From contig BLXT01004146.1 of NCBI GenBank assembly GCA_019648995.1, positions 623,860 through 666,007 on the forward strand: a stretch of DNA of 42,148 nt, read 5' to 3'. The translations under genes and the position numbers were made by a program. The notes under the pieces are model-generated. The model saw nothing but the letters and a program-made list of their open reading frames with translations, had not been told where the DNA came from and did not search any database. This document shows positions 1 to 12,600 of the stretch, one piece after another; position 1 is the stretch's first letter, and the number at the start of each line of letters is the position of its first letter. This DNA comes from Plakobranchus ocellatus. Its lineage: Eukaryota > Mollusca > Gastropoda > Plakobranchidae.

Positions 1-1500
1 AAGATTCAAATTAAATGTCTTTGATGATTTGAAAAGAAATTCATCTTGGCGTCAGTGACCTTCAGCTTTTTATGTAAGCAATTGCAACGCGACATGAACT
101 TTTTAACACTGGTTAAAACACCTCTAGTTTAGATTATGAAACAGATGAAGATGTTAAATATATCTGTTTCGAATGTTTAGCTTTAAAAAAAAAAAAAACA
201 CACACACACACACAAAAATGTGCAGCAATTAAAAACTGTCGCCTCTCGCGGAGCCGTATGGACCTATTCTTCAGGGTTTTAGTCTTTCTAAATAGTTTAG
301 ATTTCAAGCTATTTCTATAGCCTTCCATTACTGGTAGTTTTAAGAATTAAGAAAAATCATAAACAAAAAGTTTTACCAAGGTTTGATCTCCCTATTAATC
401 ATGTTTTTGGATATCACTTAAAAACGTTTATTTGTGCCTAAGCACACACAGACATACACACCACAACGACAGGCACACATACATACACACATACACTGAC
501 ACCAACACGCACACATACACCACACTGGTAGGCACAAACACGCACATAGACATATACATTCAGGCATACACCGGGTGCCAGTAGACAGAAGAAAACGTTT
601 ATTTTCTATTTTTTATAAGTCTGGACCTTCGAGATAGAAACATATTAACTCGCTTTGTCCTGCTCCACCCATTCACCTTTTGCAGACATGAAGACATATT
701 TTTGTCCCAAAATCAAAATTATGCAACGATTTTCAACCTTCGATACAATTGTATTTTGTTTTAGTTGAATAATCTATACAATGAGAAGGACTAGTTAAGA
801 AAATACAATTCCAATACATGTTTTCAATCCAAAGTTAAAAAAAAAAAAGAATACTGGATAGAAGTCATATCTTTTGCTCATACTTAAGAACTTGCTAACC
901 AAGGTTCAATTCAATTCACAGCCAAAAAAAATAAAGGTTTGCAAATTCCTAGGTTTAATTTGTCAAGCCTATTTTTCATTCGAATATCAATTTATTTTAA
1001 ATATTAGATGATGAATTCTTAAAAGAAATCTTTTTTTTCTGATTATTCGGCATCGAGAAAATTACAGGGTTTTTTTTTTTGTTGTTTTTTTTTTTGTTTT
1101 TGCGATAAGATGAATCGATTACTTATTCGAATTACGATTTGCATTTCATCCAAACTGTAAGTCACTTTCTATACAGATTTAACAGCAAAAATAATTGATG
1201 ATTTAATTTGAACAGGGGGAGTAACAGGGAAATAATAACATGAAAATCACTTTTAGTAGTTCAGTCAAGGAAACTGAGTTACAAACAGACATAATTGCGT
1301 AAAATATATACACCTTGGGATATAATCATATTGTACTGCAATGCAATTTTCAAATTTTAAAACAGAGAAAAGTCCATTGATTATTGTTATATTTACGAAT
1401 TGCTTGTAAAGAAATGAAAATTGAAGCAATATCGGTATGCTTTTTACAATAATCTTAATACTTCTACATAATTTTCCTTTTCAACATTTCGACCACTTTT
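1..1500. other. Intergenic DNA, no gene seen
   Basis: AT-rich DNA with a short CA run (199-214), a diffuse CA-rich stretch (about 440-560) and poly-T runs (1070-1100). No coding signal with domain or codon character on either strand. Confidence 0.6.
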
Positions 1501-1523
1501 ATGTTTTTTGTTCTTATCTACTA

Positions 1524-1529
1524 TTTATT
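1524..1529 (-). terminator. Polyadenylation signal of the Ly6/Ig gene
   Basis: AATAAA on the minus strand, 77 nt past the TAA stop, well placed to end the transcript and supporting this exon as the last one. Confidence 0.5.
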
Positions 1530-1605
1530 TAAGGTTTTTGTGAACTTAAAAACGCTCTACATTCAAACAGTTTTAAAAGAGACAGAAGGGAATGATATGT
1601 CAGTT

Positions 1606-3596
1606 TTACATCAAAATATTTCCAGCCTTTGTGTCAATGAGCCTGACATTAGTGACATCCTCAACCACGTAGGTGACCTCCCCTCCGAAAGGATAGATGA
1701 GTTGTTTAGAGATGGCTGTCTCACAAATGTAGTCGCTGGCCTTGGCTTCCAGCGCTGGTCTAATGCTGAGAGGGTTGGCACACGGCCCACATTTGACTCT
1801 CACGACATCACCTGGATTGCCAGCAAAAGCGCTGAATGTTTTGTTGCATGCGACGGCGTCGGGAATGTTACTGTATATGACGAACTGCCCCACGGCTACT
1901 CCACCCTCCATACACTCGTACACGCCAGTAAGAGTGTCTGGGGACGTCTGGCTCAAAACTGCAAGCACGCCATTGCCATTGTTGATGTAGAGATAGCTGG
2001 AGTGGTCGTAGTCTTTGATCAGTCGCCGCCATGTCACAGACGGAGACGTGATTGGGCATTGCAGCAGGCTGACTGGCAAATCTTTCACATTAACGAATTG
2101 GTTAGGTATACTCTGAGAGATGACTGGCGAAACATTTACCACCTTTCCTGTGGTACTAGTGGATGGTAATGTGGATGCCGTTGGTGGTGCTCTTGTAGAT
2201 GTTGAGAATGTACTTGGTATTGTGGTTGTGGTTGAAGATGCTGTCGTCGTTGCCAGGCGTGTTGTTGGTGTGGTCGTAGGTTTCATTGACCCTGTTGTAG
2301 TCATTGGTGTTGTAGTAGTGCTTTTTGTAGTGGGTAAAGTAGACGTCGATGTGGATGTCGATGTCGAAGTGGACGTGGTAGCAGGAGAGGACTTGGGGGA
2401 AAGTGTAGAAGAGACGCCTACATCTAGATGGTAAATTTTCTCGACTATGCCGTCTTTATTTTCGGCCACACACTTGTAGTCTCCTGTATTGTCCTCGTGA
2501 ACGTTATATAGTTTGAGTGAGTTATCGGGGTTTTGTGTGTAGCCACGTATCTTTGGAGATATTTCCCACCTGACAAAAGTACTGTTGTCCTGAGGCTGGA
2601 CATCGCAAGATAAAACCACATCATCTTGTACTTGAGGAGAGCGGTACTCCGTCTGATTGCCTGCTATATGTGGTGGTGTTAACACAGTGACTTTGATATC
2701 CTGCTGGGCGGTATTAGTAGGATTTTCCGCTAGACATGTATATACCCCACTGTCGGAGAAACTCGGACTTGGGATAGACAAGATGCTGTCGAAACCCTTC
2801 GGGCCAGTAGAGATTCCCGTCGTTATGTTGGAGGTGGTGTTGCCGTCATTGAAGGACCACGTTACTGTTGGGACAGGTCCACCTGTGACATGACACACAA
2901 TGTCCATAGTTTCTCCTGGCTCATACTTGACATTATATGTGAGCGTGTTTGAAACAACTGAGACTGCAGCTGGAGATGGCTTCCGTGTGGTAGGCACCGG
3001 TGTGGTCGTATAGATATCTGGATTCTGACCCAGATCGTTTGAGTTGCATAGATCTGTGTCACAGCAAAGCGCCTTATCGTTTGCTATAGTCGAGCCTGGA
3101 GCAGGACAAGATGTTGTGGCATGGCAGCCAAGTTTGAAAAACGTGAGGCCAACTCTCTGCTGAAGCGACACGATGCAAGATTGATCAACAGAGCAACGAT
3201 CGACAACATCGCAGTCTGCAGGATGCTGTACAAAGTCACACGAAAGACAAAACAGCCTACCATTTGATATGTCTTGTGCGTTGCAGGATTTGGCATTGCA
3301 TAGAGAACCTTGACAGCATTCGTCACACTGCGTCACCTGCAGCGTGTCTCTTCTCCTCAACCGCTTTCGCCGGGCTGTGGTGGTGCAGTCCGTATCTGCC
3401 TTACAGGAGCTGCTGTAGAGCCGGCTCCCTGTATTGCTGGTCGTCACCTCGACATGGCAGAGCTCGTGGTCACCGCACTGCACGACTTTAAAACAAATGG
3501 CAGGATGGAAAGCATTTTCGCACTTGAAGCACCAAGGACCACTGACGACAGGGCTCACTGCAAACAGTAGGATACTGGCCCCAACCAGGCTTAAGT
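1606..3596 (-). CDS. Secreted/surface protein with two Ly6/uPAR domains, Ig domains and a mucin-like stalk (3' coding exon)
   Basis: Product and ligand unrecognised. Numbering the open frame from 3666 (686 residues): hydrophobic segment LSLVGASILLFAVSPVVSG (25-43), a signal peptide; LU domain 1 (46-129); LU domain 2 (140-208) with the canonical ending CCDTDLCNSN; Ig 1 (about 235-329; C258, W270, DSGVYTC); Ig 2 (about 332-416; C354, W367, NTGDYKC); Thr/Ser-rich stalk (418-507); Ig-like 3 (about 510-600; C537, W546, LTGVYEC); Cys-containing tail to TAA at 1606-1608. Sequons at N276, N280, N337, N361, N511 and N608 support secretion. No C-terminal membrane segment or clear GPI signal is seen. 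A polypyrimidine tract and CAG acceptor place the exon start at 3596; a Met at 3666 in the same frame is the intronless alternative. The first exon was not located. Confidence 0.8.
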
Positions 3597-3660
3597 CTGT
3601 AAAAGTAAAAACCAAATAGAAAAGAGTAAAAAGAAAGTGGAACAATTTAAGGGGGAGAGT
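3597..3660 (-). other. Polypyrimidine tract and 3' splice site before the Ly6/Ig exon
   Basis: On the minus strand about 60 bases rich in C and T end in TTTTTACTTTTACAG just before ACTTAAGC. The Asp-24 codon of the open frame would be split, so the upstream exon must supply a start codon and end with one extra base. Confidence 0.6.
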
Positions 3661-4125
3661 AAGCAAAAATTTTAAAAAAGCAATTCAAAGCTTGTCGTTA
3701 ATTGATTATAAGTGGTCGAAGCATTTTACTGTTTGCTGTTCTGTTAGATACATTTAAATTTATACAGTTTCTGTAATTACGGTGATTAGGGTGAAAAAGG
3801 AATTTTTCATCTGCCATTCTGACCGCTCATGGCACTCCAACTATTGGGCTATCTGATGCTTCTACAATGGCCCTAAACAATATTGAAGCTGCCCAAACAG
3901 AATTTGAATACAGATGCATGATCCGTCCCATGAAAAGATGATGCATTACATCTCTAACTTGGTCTGAAAAGTCCCGCTGTTGATTTTCCTTCATCTAGAT
4001 GAGTGGCTTTATTTAATGTTAACCTAGAATGAGGTTTTAGACCTGGCTGTTCGCTATCTTTTCTGTATTAATTTAAGGTCAAAATAATCCTTAACCCAGA
4101 ATGAGGATAATTATAGATCCAGCTG

Positions 4126-4156
4126 CTCTCTCTCTCTTTCTCTCTCTCTCTGTCTC

Positions 4157-4211
<55 letters not shown>
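4126..4211. repeat. (CT)n microsatellite
   Basis: About 86 bp of CT dinucleotides with a few interruptions, intergenic. Confidence 0.9.
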
Positions 4212-4215
<4 letters not shown>

Positions 4216-5592
4216 GAGTGTGTCCTGTATTGATCTACGGTCTTGATTTAGCGTCCATATGTATTAAACTATTTTGGTCTAAAATTTTTAATCCATGTAA
4301 ATAAGTACTTTTAAATAATTTAAATACCACTTTTTTGAAGTATGGGGGCCTACAGACTTCTCTAATACTCATAATATATGTTGAAATTGAAGTTTTTCGG
4401 AGAAAAGGAGGTTGGTTTTTTTGTGTTTTGTTTTTTTTTTAAATTTGGGGGTTAGTCTTGACCTTAAAGGTTACTATAAAGAGCGGAATTTTAAAAAACA
4501 AAAGCTGAACAATTCTGGCAATGCTATAATATATATATATATTTTTTTTTCTCACTTCCTTAAACTTTTATTCTTTTTTTACAATTTTTTTGTAATAAAC
4601 GGCACTCTATGCCAGTTGCAGTAGTGTTTTGATATGAGACAATTTAAGTTTTTTTCGTGTAACATAAACAAGGGCATTGCTCATATGACTAAGCTATCAA
4701 AATCATCACATACGTTTTTCCCGTGGAAAAAAAAGAAGAAAAAGAAAACATTCCAACTTTCTTTCTTTGACAAGTTAATGCAAACATCTTACCTAAAAAT
4801 ACGTTTGGAGATAACATAATCATCCCAGACTTACTCCAAAAAGGTGTCCGTATAACAAAATTCTCTAAGCGGTCTGTAACCTAATCAAGCCAGTTGCCGA
4901 CTGGTCCACTGTAAATACCTGTTTCAAACTTTTGCTGATAAATCTTCTCACTTGAAATAACTCTGACACGCTCGGGGCAGCTATTTAGCAATCTATCACC
5001 TGATTATCATGTAGATTTTGCAAGCAGTACCTCCACACAGCTAGGCGAGACGAATAATTAGTGGCTATTTTTAAACAGAAGTGGGTTGATAAGCTGTTGC
5101 CCATAATGTTTCGAATACGGTTAACAAGAATTTTGTAAAAGTAGTTTAAGGATTGGTCACTTGGCAGCCAATGAATGAAACACCAACCGACTGCTTATCA
5201 TTTCTTTTTGTCAGACTAACGAACGGTTCAGAAACACACTAAAATGAATGATGAAGTCGGATTTTTTTTTTTCGTTCCAAAATTATTTTTTCGCTTTCCT
5301 ACCAACCTTTCCTTCTGTGGTATATTCTGGACCAGTGTTGTGTTGATGTTATATTTCTTTTTTTTTTATTTCATTTTTTTATGCTTGTTTAGAGTCCATA
5401 GACAGGCATACATCCTCACTAAAGAGACCAGGCTCAATAACTATAAGCCAACAAGATTCTAATTCGATATCTTAAACCTCGTTCTGAGTTCCGAAAAGTC
5501 TGTACCGACTGTTTTTTTCAGCCTAGGAACTCTTAGGCCTACTTCAAAAGTAAGCAATACATGAATAGAATTTCACATTGTTGTGGCAACTA

Positions 5593-5741
5593 CCACTACT
5601 GCTGCTGCTGCTACTGCTGCTAATGCTGCTGCTGCTACTACTACTAATACGACTACTACTACTATTGCTTCTGCTGCTGCTGCTGCCGCTGCTACAACAA
5701 CTACTACTACTAGCACTACTACTACAACAACAAAACTACTT

Positions 5742-5816
<75 letters not shown>

Positions 5817-5876
5817 TTATCATCAATAATACTATCATTATCAACAACACCATCATTATTGTTATTATTATTATAG
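5593..5876. repeat. Compound CTG/CTA triplet array
   Basis: Starts as mixed CTG/CTA triplets, passes through imperfect ACA/CTA, becomes about 80 bp of pure CTA, and decays into ATT/ATC. Every open frame over it is homopolymer translation, not a gene. Confidence 0.9.
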
Positions 5877-6219
5877 TATATGTTTGTAATTCCTTAACTT
5901 ATTCACTTATTTATTTGTTACCTGTAGTGCAGTCCGTATGTTTTTCTAGCTTTAAGTGTTTTTTTTTTTGTTGGTATTGTTGTTTTTTTTTAAATAATTT
6001 ACCAACAAAGTCATTATTATGTTTTTTAGAAGACATTGGAAACACTCTTAGAATAATAGATAGTGTAAGAGATAATCGAGATCATGAAGATGACCGTCAT
6101 GGGAAAAAGGAGAGAGCCAGAGAGAGAGGGAGAAAGATGATTAAGAAAAAAAATAAGAGAGAGGCAGCGAGAACAAGAGAAAGTAACAGAGAGAAGAGGA
6201 AAAGAATTAAACAAACAAA

Positions 6220-6232
6220 CACACACACATAT

Positions 6233-6304
<72 letters not shown>

Positions 6305-6347
6305 ATAAAGATCGGGGAGAGAGAGGGGGAGAGAAAGAGAGAGAGAG

Positions 6348-6436
<89 letters not shown>
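6220..6436. repeat. Compound CA / AT / GA / GATA / GA microsatellite
   Basis: A short CA run, about 60 bp of pure alternating AT, GA-rich DNA, a few GATA units and then a long pure GA run. All open frames across it are repeat translations. Confidence 0.9.
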
Positions 6437-6437
<1 letters not shown>

Positions 6438-7404
6438 CATTTTTGTGTTAACTGTACAGACTTTCTGCTAACCTTTTGCTCTTTCATCAGGTACTATCAA
6501 AATAAGTGTTAATAATTTCTAGTGCTAGACATTCCTTTTAAAATAAACCAGTTTTCAAGTGTAATGTGAGCAAAATAAGAGTACGTTGGTACTTTTTGAA
6601 GATTTGTCGTTTTATAAAAACTCTTCAAACATATTATGTGTCCTTTTTTCACAAAAACGTAGTAATGTTTTTTTTTCATGTTTTACATGAAAATTATGTG
6701 CAAATAGCATTTTGTAAGGAGTGTTCTTTAAAACAACAATCATAAAAACTCACGAGGAAAAATAATCATTTCGAGTAAGTTCACTATTCAGTATGCCTAT
6801 AAATTAAAACATTAAAAATTTACAGCGAAAATGTATCAACAGAACAGAAAGAAAAAAGGTAATAGATGAAGACAAAAGTGATCAGTTTTGTCTGATCCTG
6901 AAAAATGGAAACTTCACATAAAAACAAAAAAAGGGTCTTGATAACAGGTACGCAGTAAGGAACTGTTAATAAACTTTGGATGAGAAGATATGGCATGATG
7001 TAATGCTAAAGAAAGCCAGGTTTAGAGTCCGTTGGACAAGGATTTGAAAACAATATATCATATATTTATAGTATAGTATCTGTCTCGATATGTCCAGGAT
7101 ATGACTTTAAACTGCATCAGTCGGACAATCAGCTACTAAACCGGTCTAATCAATTTTGAATTGATGAGAGGGAGATGGGGACCTAGTAGGACTAAAAATA
7201 AGACCTGCAAAGGGCGGAAGATCGTAATAGGATAACGATCATCCATAGATCTTCACTGCCTTGTGGTTTGGTTGTAAAACAAAGGCTAGCGGAGAGCCCG
7301 TACACAAACCGGCAGTAGACAAGGGGAAACCATGGCTGTAGATTTCCAAAAAAAATTGTGATGCAAAACCAAACTAAAATCTTATAGTTTTAGAGAGTGA
7401 AAGA

Positions 7405-7605
7405 ATGGGCCTGTGAATGTGAAAAAAACGGAATGTCTGGTCATCTCAAAGAAATCCTCCAACCCCAAGTGCAAAGGCAAACAAATCAAACAAGTTACAA
7501 AACTCAAATTAAGTTACCTGGTAACATCAGATGGTAGCTGCACAAGTGAAATAAGTAAAAGAATGGCCATGGCTATCTCAAAGAAATCCTCCAACCCCAA
7601 GCTTT
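7405..7605 (+). mobile_element. Relic of a non-LTR retrotransposon reverse transcriptase
   Basis: The translation from 7413 reads MNVKKTECLVISKKS, then GKQIKQVTKLKLSYLVTSDG and EISKRMAMA. This is the region just after the catalytic YADD box in LINE reverse transcriptases (typically MNVKKTECMV ... KYLGYLVTSDG ... EIxxRIxxA). Only about 65 codons survive, and a 27-bp sequence from its start recurs at its end. It is dead. The DNA at 6950-7400 may be more of the same insertion, unproven. Confidence 0.65.
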
Positions 7606-8016
7606 ACAGCAAAATGTAATTGTATCCAGTATTTCTGTATAATGGCATAAAATTTTGCCTCTTACATTGTGTAATAAATCCATATGAAATGTGCAGTATG
7701 TTGAGAATTGCCAAACAGCAAATTAATCTAATTATTGTTCAGGATATCGAAAAAAGCAGTTTTAAACAAGTTACTTATGGTCTTCCTTTAAAGATCTACA
7801 AAGAAATTTCTGTTAAATGACTCCAGCCAATTTTGTCCATCTTGCTTTTTATCTCTGGTGGGCAATTGCTAATAAATTACTGATTTCATGAGAAGGGATC
7901 ACAATATTTTAGAGTTTAGAATTTTAAAATTATTCTTTTTCAAATTTTTTTCTTTCTTTCTTTCTTTGCATAACTTTTTTTCAATACCTGTGAAAGCTTC
8001 TCTATGAATATAGTCC

Positions 8017-8034
8017 TTTATTGAACTATTTATT
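8017..8034 (-). terminator. Candidate CFAP43 polyadenylation signals (two AATAAA)
   Basis: Two AATAAA hexamers on the minus strand (8017-8022 and 8029-8034) are the first canonical ones found downstream of the CFAP43 stop. They would imply a 3' UTR of about 1.4 kb. A non-canonical signal nearer the stop cannot be excluded. Confidence 0.3.
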
Positions 8035-9459
8035 TTTAGATTAATATATAAACAAAATGTATGCAAAATTTAAGAAAATATGCCACAATCCCCCCCTTCA
8101 AATGCAATAAATGCTAGAAATGTTTGGTTTTAAAAAAGGACAAAAAGGACTTTCTTTAAAATAAGTAGTGCAAAAATACAAAATGAATTTCTCAGTTATA
8201 ATCTTCTTTCACATCTACACTTAAAAGTGTCAACATTGTACGATTAATTCCCTTTGATTTACCTGAAAGCAGAATGATTCAATGCTTCTTATAAGTATCT
8301 TTTTTTTTTAAATATATTTTTACTAACTCTAAATTTACTTTTACAGATTCAACAGCAACAAAACCAAAAGAAAGAACATAACAGAAATTACTTTTAATGA
8401 GCAAAGCTGCTTTGACAGCTGAATATTTGGACATGGCCTCAAAATATATGAATAACTCAAGGAAGACAAATGTAGAAATCACAGATCAAATAGCTTTACT
8501 CCTTCCTTTTGTTTTAACATCACAAATACCTATTTTTTCTTTACAAATATAATCACAGAAAGTTTGTGAAAAGTGTTGTGAATATACAAAATACTAAATA
8601 ACATTTTTTTCATTCAAAATGCTACTACATAAGTCTAATAAAATATTATATTTGAAATAGTACTTGCTATCATAGGTTGTACCAGCACAGCTAGCCTTAA
8701 AATTGTGTCTAGATCCTGAAGCAACACCTCCTCTGGGTCTGCTCATTTTACCAAGTTCTTAAAGACTGAATCTAATTGAGATTGCGACAAATTTAGTCAA
8801 TATGCTTGATAAAAAATTTTCAAATATTATAAAAAATGTGATTTTGATATCATCACGCTGTGAGCTGAAGCCTGGTAAAATATAGATTTTTTTATGAAAA
8901 AAAAAAGCACACAGCTTCATAAGTCAAATTGTCTTCGCTCCAACAGAGTACATGCAGTTGTTCCATTTAAATTATTGCAACCACCTAAAAGATTGTGTGC
9001 TATAGAATACTTTTGCAGAGTATATTATAAAACGAAAGATATTATTATGAATAGATGCTCCAAGATTTCATGAAGTACAGAAAACATTTGGGCCTTATAT
9101 TTCAAAGGTATTCACAAATACCTTCATAGAAAACGTTTAGCCTAATATCTAGTTCACAATCATTATGCTGAAAACAAATGTACATCATATTCATTTTAAG
9201 AAATGTATTTAAAAAAAAAGCAGAAAAAAAACATTTTGTATCATAATTTGATCAGATGAGTAAAAATGTTCCAATTTTAACTTTTAAATGTTAAACATTT
9301 TGAATCACTCTTTTTACATTCTTGATTAATTTATATGAATTTTTTTCATCTTCACATTTATGCCACCTCTTGTGCAATACTTGAAAAAAAAAATAAATAA
9401 ATAAAGATTAAATGAAGACCAAATTAAGTGTTTGATCTTATCGGTTAATCTTGATACAT

Positions 9460-9629
9460 TTATCTCTCAACTTGAACAAGAGCAGGGAAGGTACGCATGC
9501 GCAGTCTCTCCACTTCTGCCCTAAGCACAGCTACTTCTTGAGCCTGGGCTTTTGCTAAGTCTACCAACTTGCGACGCTGTACAATTTCTTGGTATCTCCG
9601 TTCAGCTCCACCATCATCTCTGTTTTCCA
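9460..9629 (-). CDS. CFAP43: CFAP43 exon 39, terminal exon (residues 1630-1685, stop)
   Basis: Acceptor GTAG|TGGAAA; TAA stop at 9460-9462. Encodes [19 protein letters not shown] and ends [14 protein letters not shown], the C-terminal signature of the family. Confidence 0.95.
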
Positions 9630-12600
9630 CTACAATAAAAAATTGGGGAGAATTTTTTTTTTTAACAATTAATAAATTTAATCAATAAATTTTAAAAAGA
9701 CACAGGTAAATGTGAATAATATCCTGATACCAACGTAAATATGCCATTTGAAAAAAACATAAGCTTTTAATATGTAATAATGAATCGTAATTCTTCTGTA
9801 TGCTGCTTTCAAGTCTTCTTGTGCCAAAACCTCTTTGCAAAGTTGTATTTGTATGGCAAAATAATAAAACCCTTCACAACTCGCCAGATATGCATGTTGA
9901 TTTTTTTTTTTTTAATCTCATCCATTCCATATATATTCATTATGCATTTTGAAGTTTAAATTTTGTTATTTCTAGTACAACTGAGTTATGAAATTTTTAA
10001 GGGAAAATCTTACTTAAGAAAAAAAAACGCACATTTTTTTTATTTCAGAAGGGCCTAACACAAAATACCGCCAGCAAGTTCCAAGAGGTTTTTCTCTGAT
10101 AGCCACAATGTTATCATTCTAATACTTGAAAAATTAAGAAGAGGACCAAACACACAAACTTAAAGTTTCATAACCATACAACAAGTGCATTTTTTTTTTT
10201 CAAATCATTTGTCCCTTTACATCTAATGGCAGTACATTTACCAAAATAACCATTTGAATCACTATCTTACAGAACTTGTTTTAAAAATAAAGTATGATGT
10301 TCATTAAACTAGTCTACATTTAAAAAAAAAAAAGAGATACAAGCACAAATTTCTTTTCTACCTGTGTTAAAAGTCAACAACTTACTGTTGATATTCTCTA
10401 TGTGTCTCCTTTCATTCACAACAACATTCAGGTCTTGCAGTTCGGTGTCCAGCTTCTTATTGTTGGCACCTCGCATCTTGTACCCTTTATTCAGTTCCTT
10501 TATGAGTTTTGTTTTCTGAGCAACATGCTTTTCATGATGCTGTCAATAGAACGTGTTCAAACAAAAAACATTTGTTACATAAATTAAGACTGCAACAGTA
10601 AATATAAAAGAAGAGATATTGAAAAAATACAAACTCGCACACACACACACACACAAATAAGGTGCAAAAATAAGATGGCTTTACTTTTAAATATTGCTAG
10701 CTGGCAAAGAGAAGAGCAGGATCTTTAATATTGAAAAAAAAAAGATTTAGTGCCAGCACCAAGGAAAACCAAATTAAGTCTAAAAACTACAAAAGTATAG
10801 GTCTATAATTTACGATAAAATGTGACTGGGGGCCATCACAAGCAGGAAAGGGTCCAACATTGAATCTAAGAACACACTGTTTTGTATTCTGCTGGCTCTT
10901 TTTACCTTCTTCAAAAGGGTTATTGTCTGTTCAAGAGTGGCAATCTCAGTAGCTTTTTTCGACTCATAGTCATCCTCTTGCAAATACTGTAAACAAAAAT
11001 ATTGTATCCATTGATGGAAAGAAGTAATGTATATGAAACATACAAGGTAAAAAATAAGGAAAGTTTGGGACAAATCCCTTAACAGTGTCAGCAAGGTTAG
11101 TAGTTTGCTCAACACAACTGACATTGCATTGGAATTTTTGAGGACTGATAGTACTTGGATCAGACGAAGTTGTTCTGAAATTTGCAATACAATTTACTGA
11201 TTGAAATCTCTTCCCCCACCTCCGCATCATCTACCTCTTCTCCCCCACCCCTGCCAATCCCTAAATGGGCTAAAGAGGCCACAGTCCTGTGATTGTGAGG
11301 GCAGTGAACACATCAGAACTCACTGAAGTTTTTGAAGTCCCAGAAAATACCAACAAAACTGATGCTTCCAACTAAATATGTAGCAGTCTCACAAAATGAG
11401 TCTAGCTGTGGCCTAGATTTTCCACATCAATACCAAGAATGAAGTTGAAAACTTTTCTAAAACCAATGAGTACACTTTGAGACAGGGCAATTTGCTAGCT
11501 TTTGCAGTCAAAGTTTTTGTCATTACTTTCATTCCGGCTTTCATTGGCTTCTTCTCCAACAACTCTCAGGTGACACTCATGTTGTGAAACTACCATAAAA
11601 GTATATCTTTTCAACATGAGGGTTTAAAAATGAAAATGCTATTTTACTTTAGAAATTTAAATTTTGTAATTCAAGATATGAAAAAGATTAACTCTTTCAC
11701 AAGTCCAAAATTACTGAGGTACAAAATTTGAGTTTATCATGGCTAGTGCACTGCTTCCTCCCACCCTCCACCCCCTACACTCACACACACATGTTCAAAC
11801 ACTACGGAGGATGTGAAAAAAGCTTTAAAAAATCTTTAGACCAGTACTAATAACTTGTGTATGAAGCTGCACACAAAAAAAACCCCAGATATTTTACATC
11901 TTTGAAATGCTTTTTGACAATTTTCACGAAGAATCAAAGAATCAAAACATCTGTATCTGGAGTTCATCATAACAATTTTCACAGAGTGCACCTCCTGGCG
12001 ATTTTAATGGTTTGAAATGTTCTAAATTTAACTTGAGGCTTATGTGGACTGACAAATGACTCTACCGCTTGTATCTCTCTTGTGACTTTGATGAACTGAA
12101 TATCTTTCATCTTATTCTCTAAATCCTCCATCTGCATAGACATCTTCTTATGCTCCCTAGATGGAAAAAGAGAAGGAAAGAGAGGAAAAAAAATTTGACA
12201 ACATTATTGAATAGGTTACATGTCATTAAATCAAAAAAGGGGTGCTCTATCTACAAAGATAGTGTTTTAGCATTTCCTCTTCAAAATCAAGTAATGCATA
12301 AATTCCATTTTTGAAGTCTATTATGCATAAGACTTACCTAACTATGATCAATCTACAATTTTATAAATAGCTGTACAGATGTTAATGCTGTGACTCTCTT
12401 TAAGTTTCTGTTTCAAATGGTAGTCAACATTTAACAACTCATCCTTTACCCTTGAATCTAAAATCACAGCATAAAATCCCTGCTTTTTAAACTTGCTTTT
12501 GCTTTAACTTTTTCAAGAAATGAACAAAGAAAAAGGTTGATTCAGTGCTATTAATTGAATTTCATGCATCAACCAAATTACCATTCCAACTGTATAATGC

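Larger units (their letters stand above)
3667..9459. other. Intergenic interval between the Ly6/Ig gene and the CFAP43 stop
   Basis: About 5.8 kb. It should hold the missing first exon of the Ly6/Ig gene and the CFAP43 3' UTR, plus the CT, CTA/CTG, AT and GA arrays and the LINE relic listed separately. Open frames here are low-complexity translations of repeats; no further gene is supported. Confidence 0.6.

Noticed and set aside
1501-2169. A 222-codon plus-strand frame
   Set aside because: Lies opposite the Ly6/Ig coding exon, which has real domain signatures; this is its antisense shadow, as are the plus-strand frames at 2120-3619.
5578-5876. Open frames of poly-Leu, poly-Tyr and poly-Thr on the plus strand
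   Set aside because: Direct translation of the CTA/CTG triplet array; no codon variety, start context or homology.
6026-6487. Minus- and plus-strand frames of 67-153 codons with Ser-Leu and Tyr-Ile repeats
   Set aside because: Translations of the AT and GA microsatellites.
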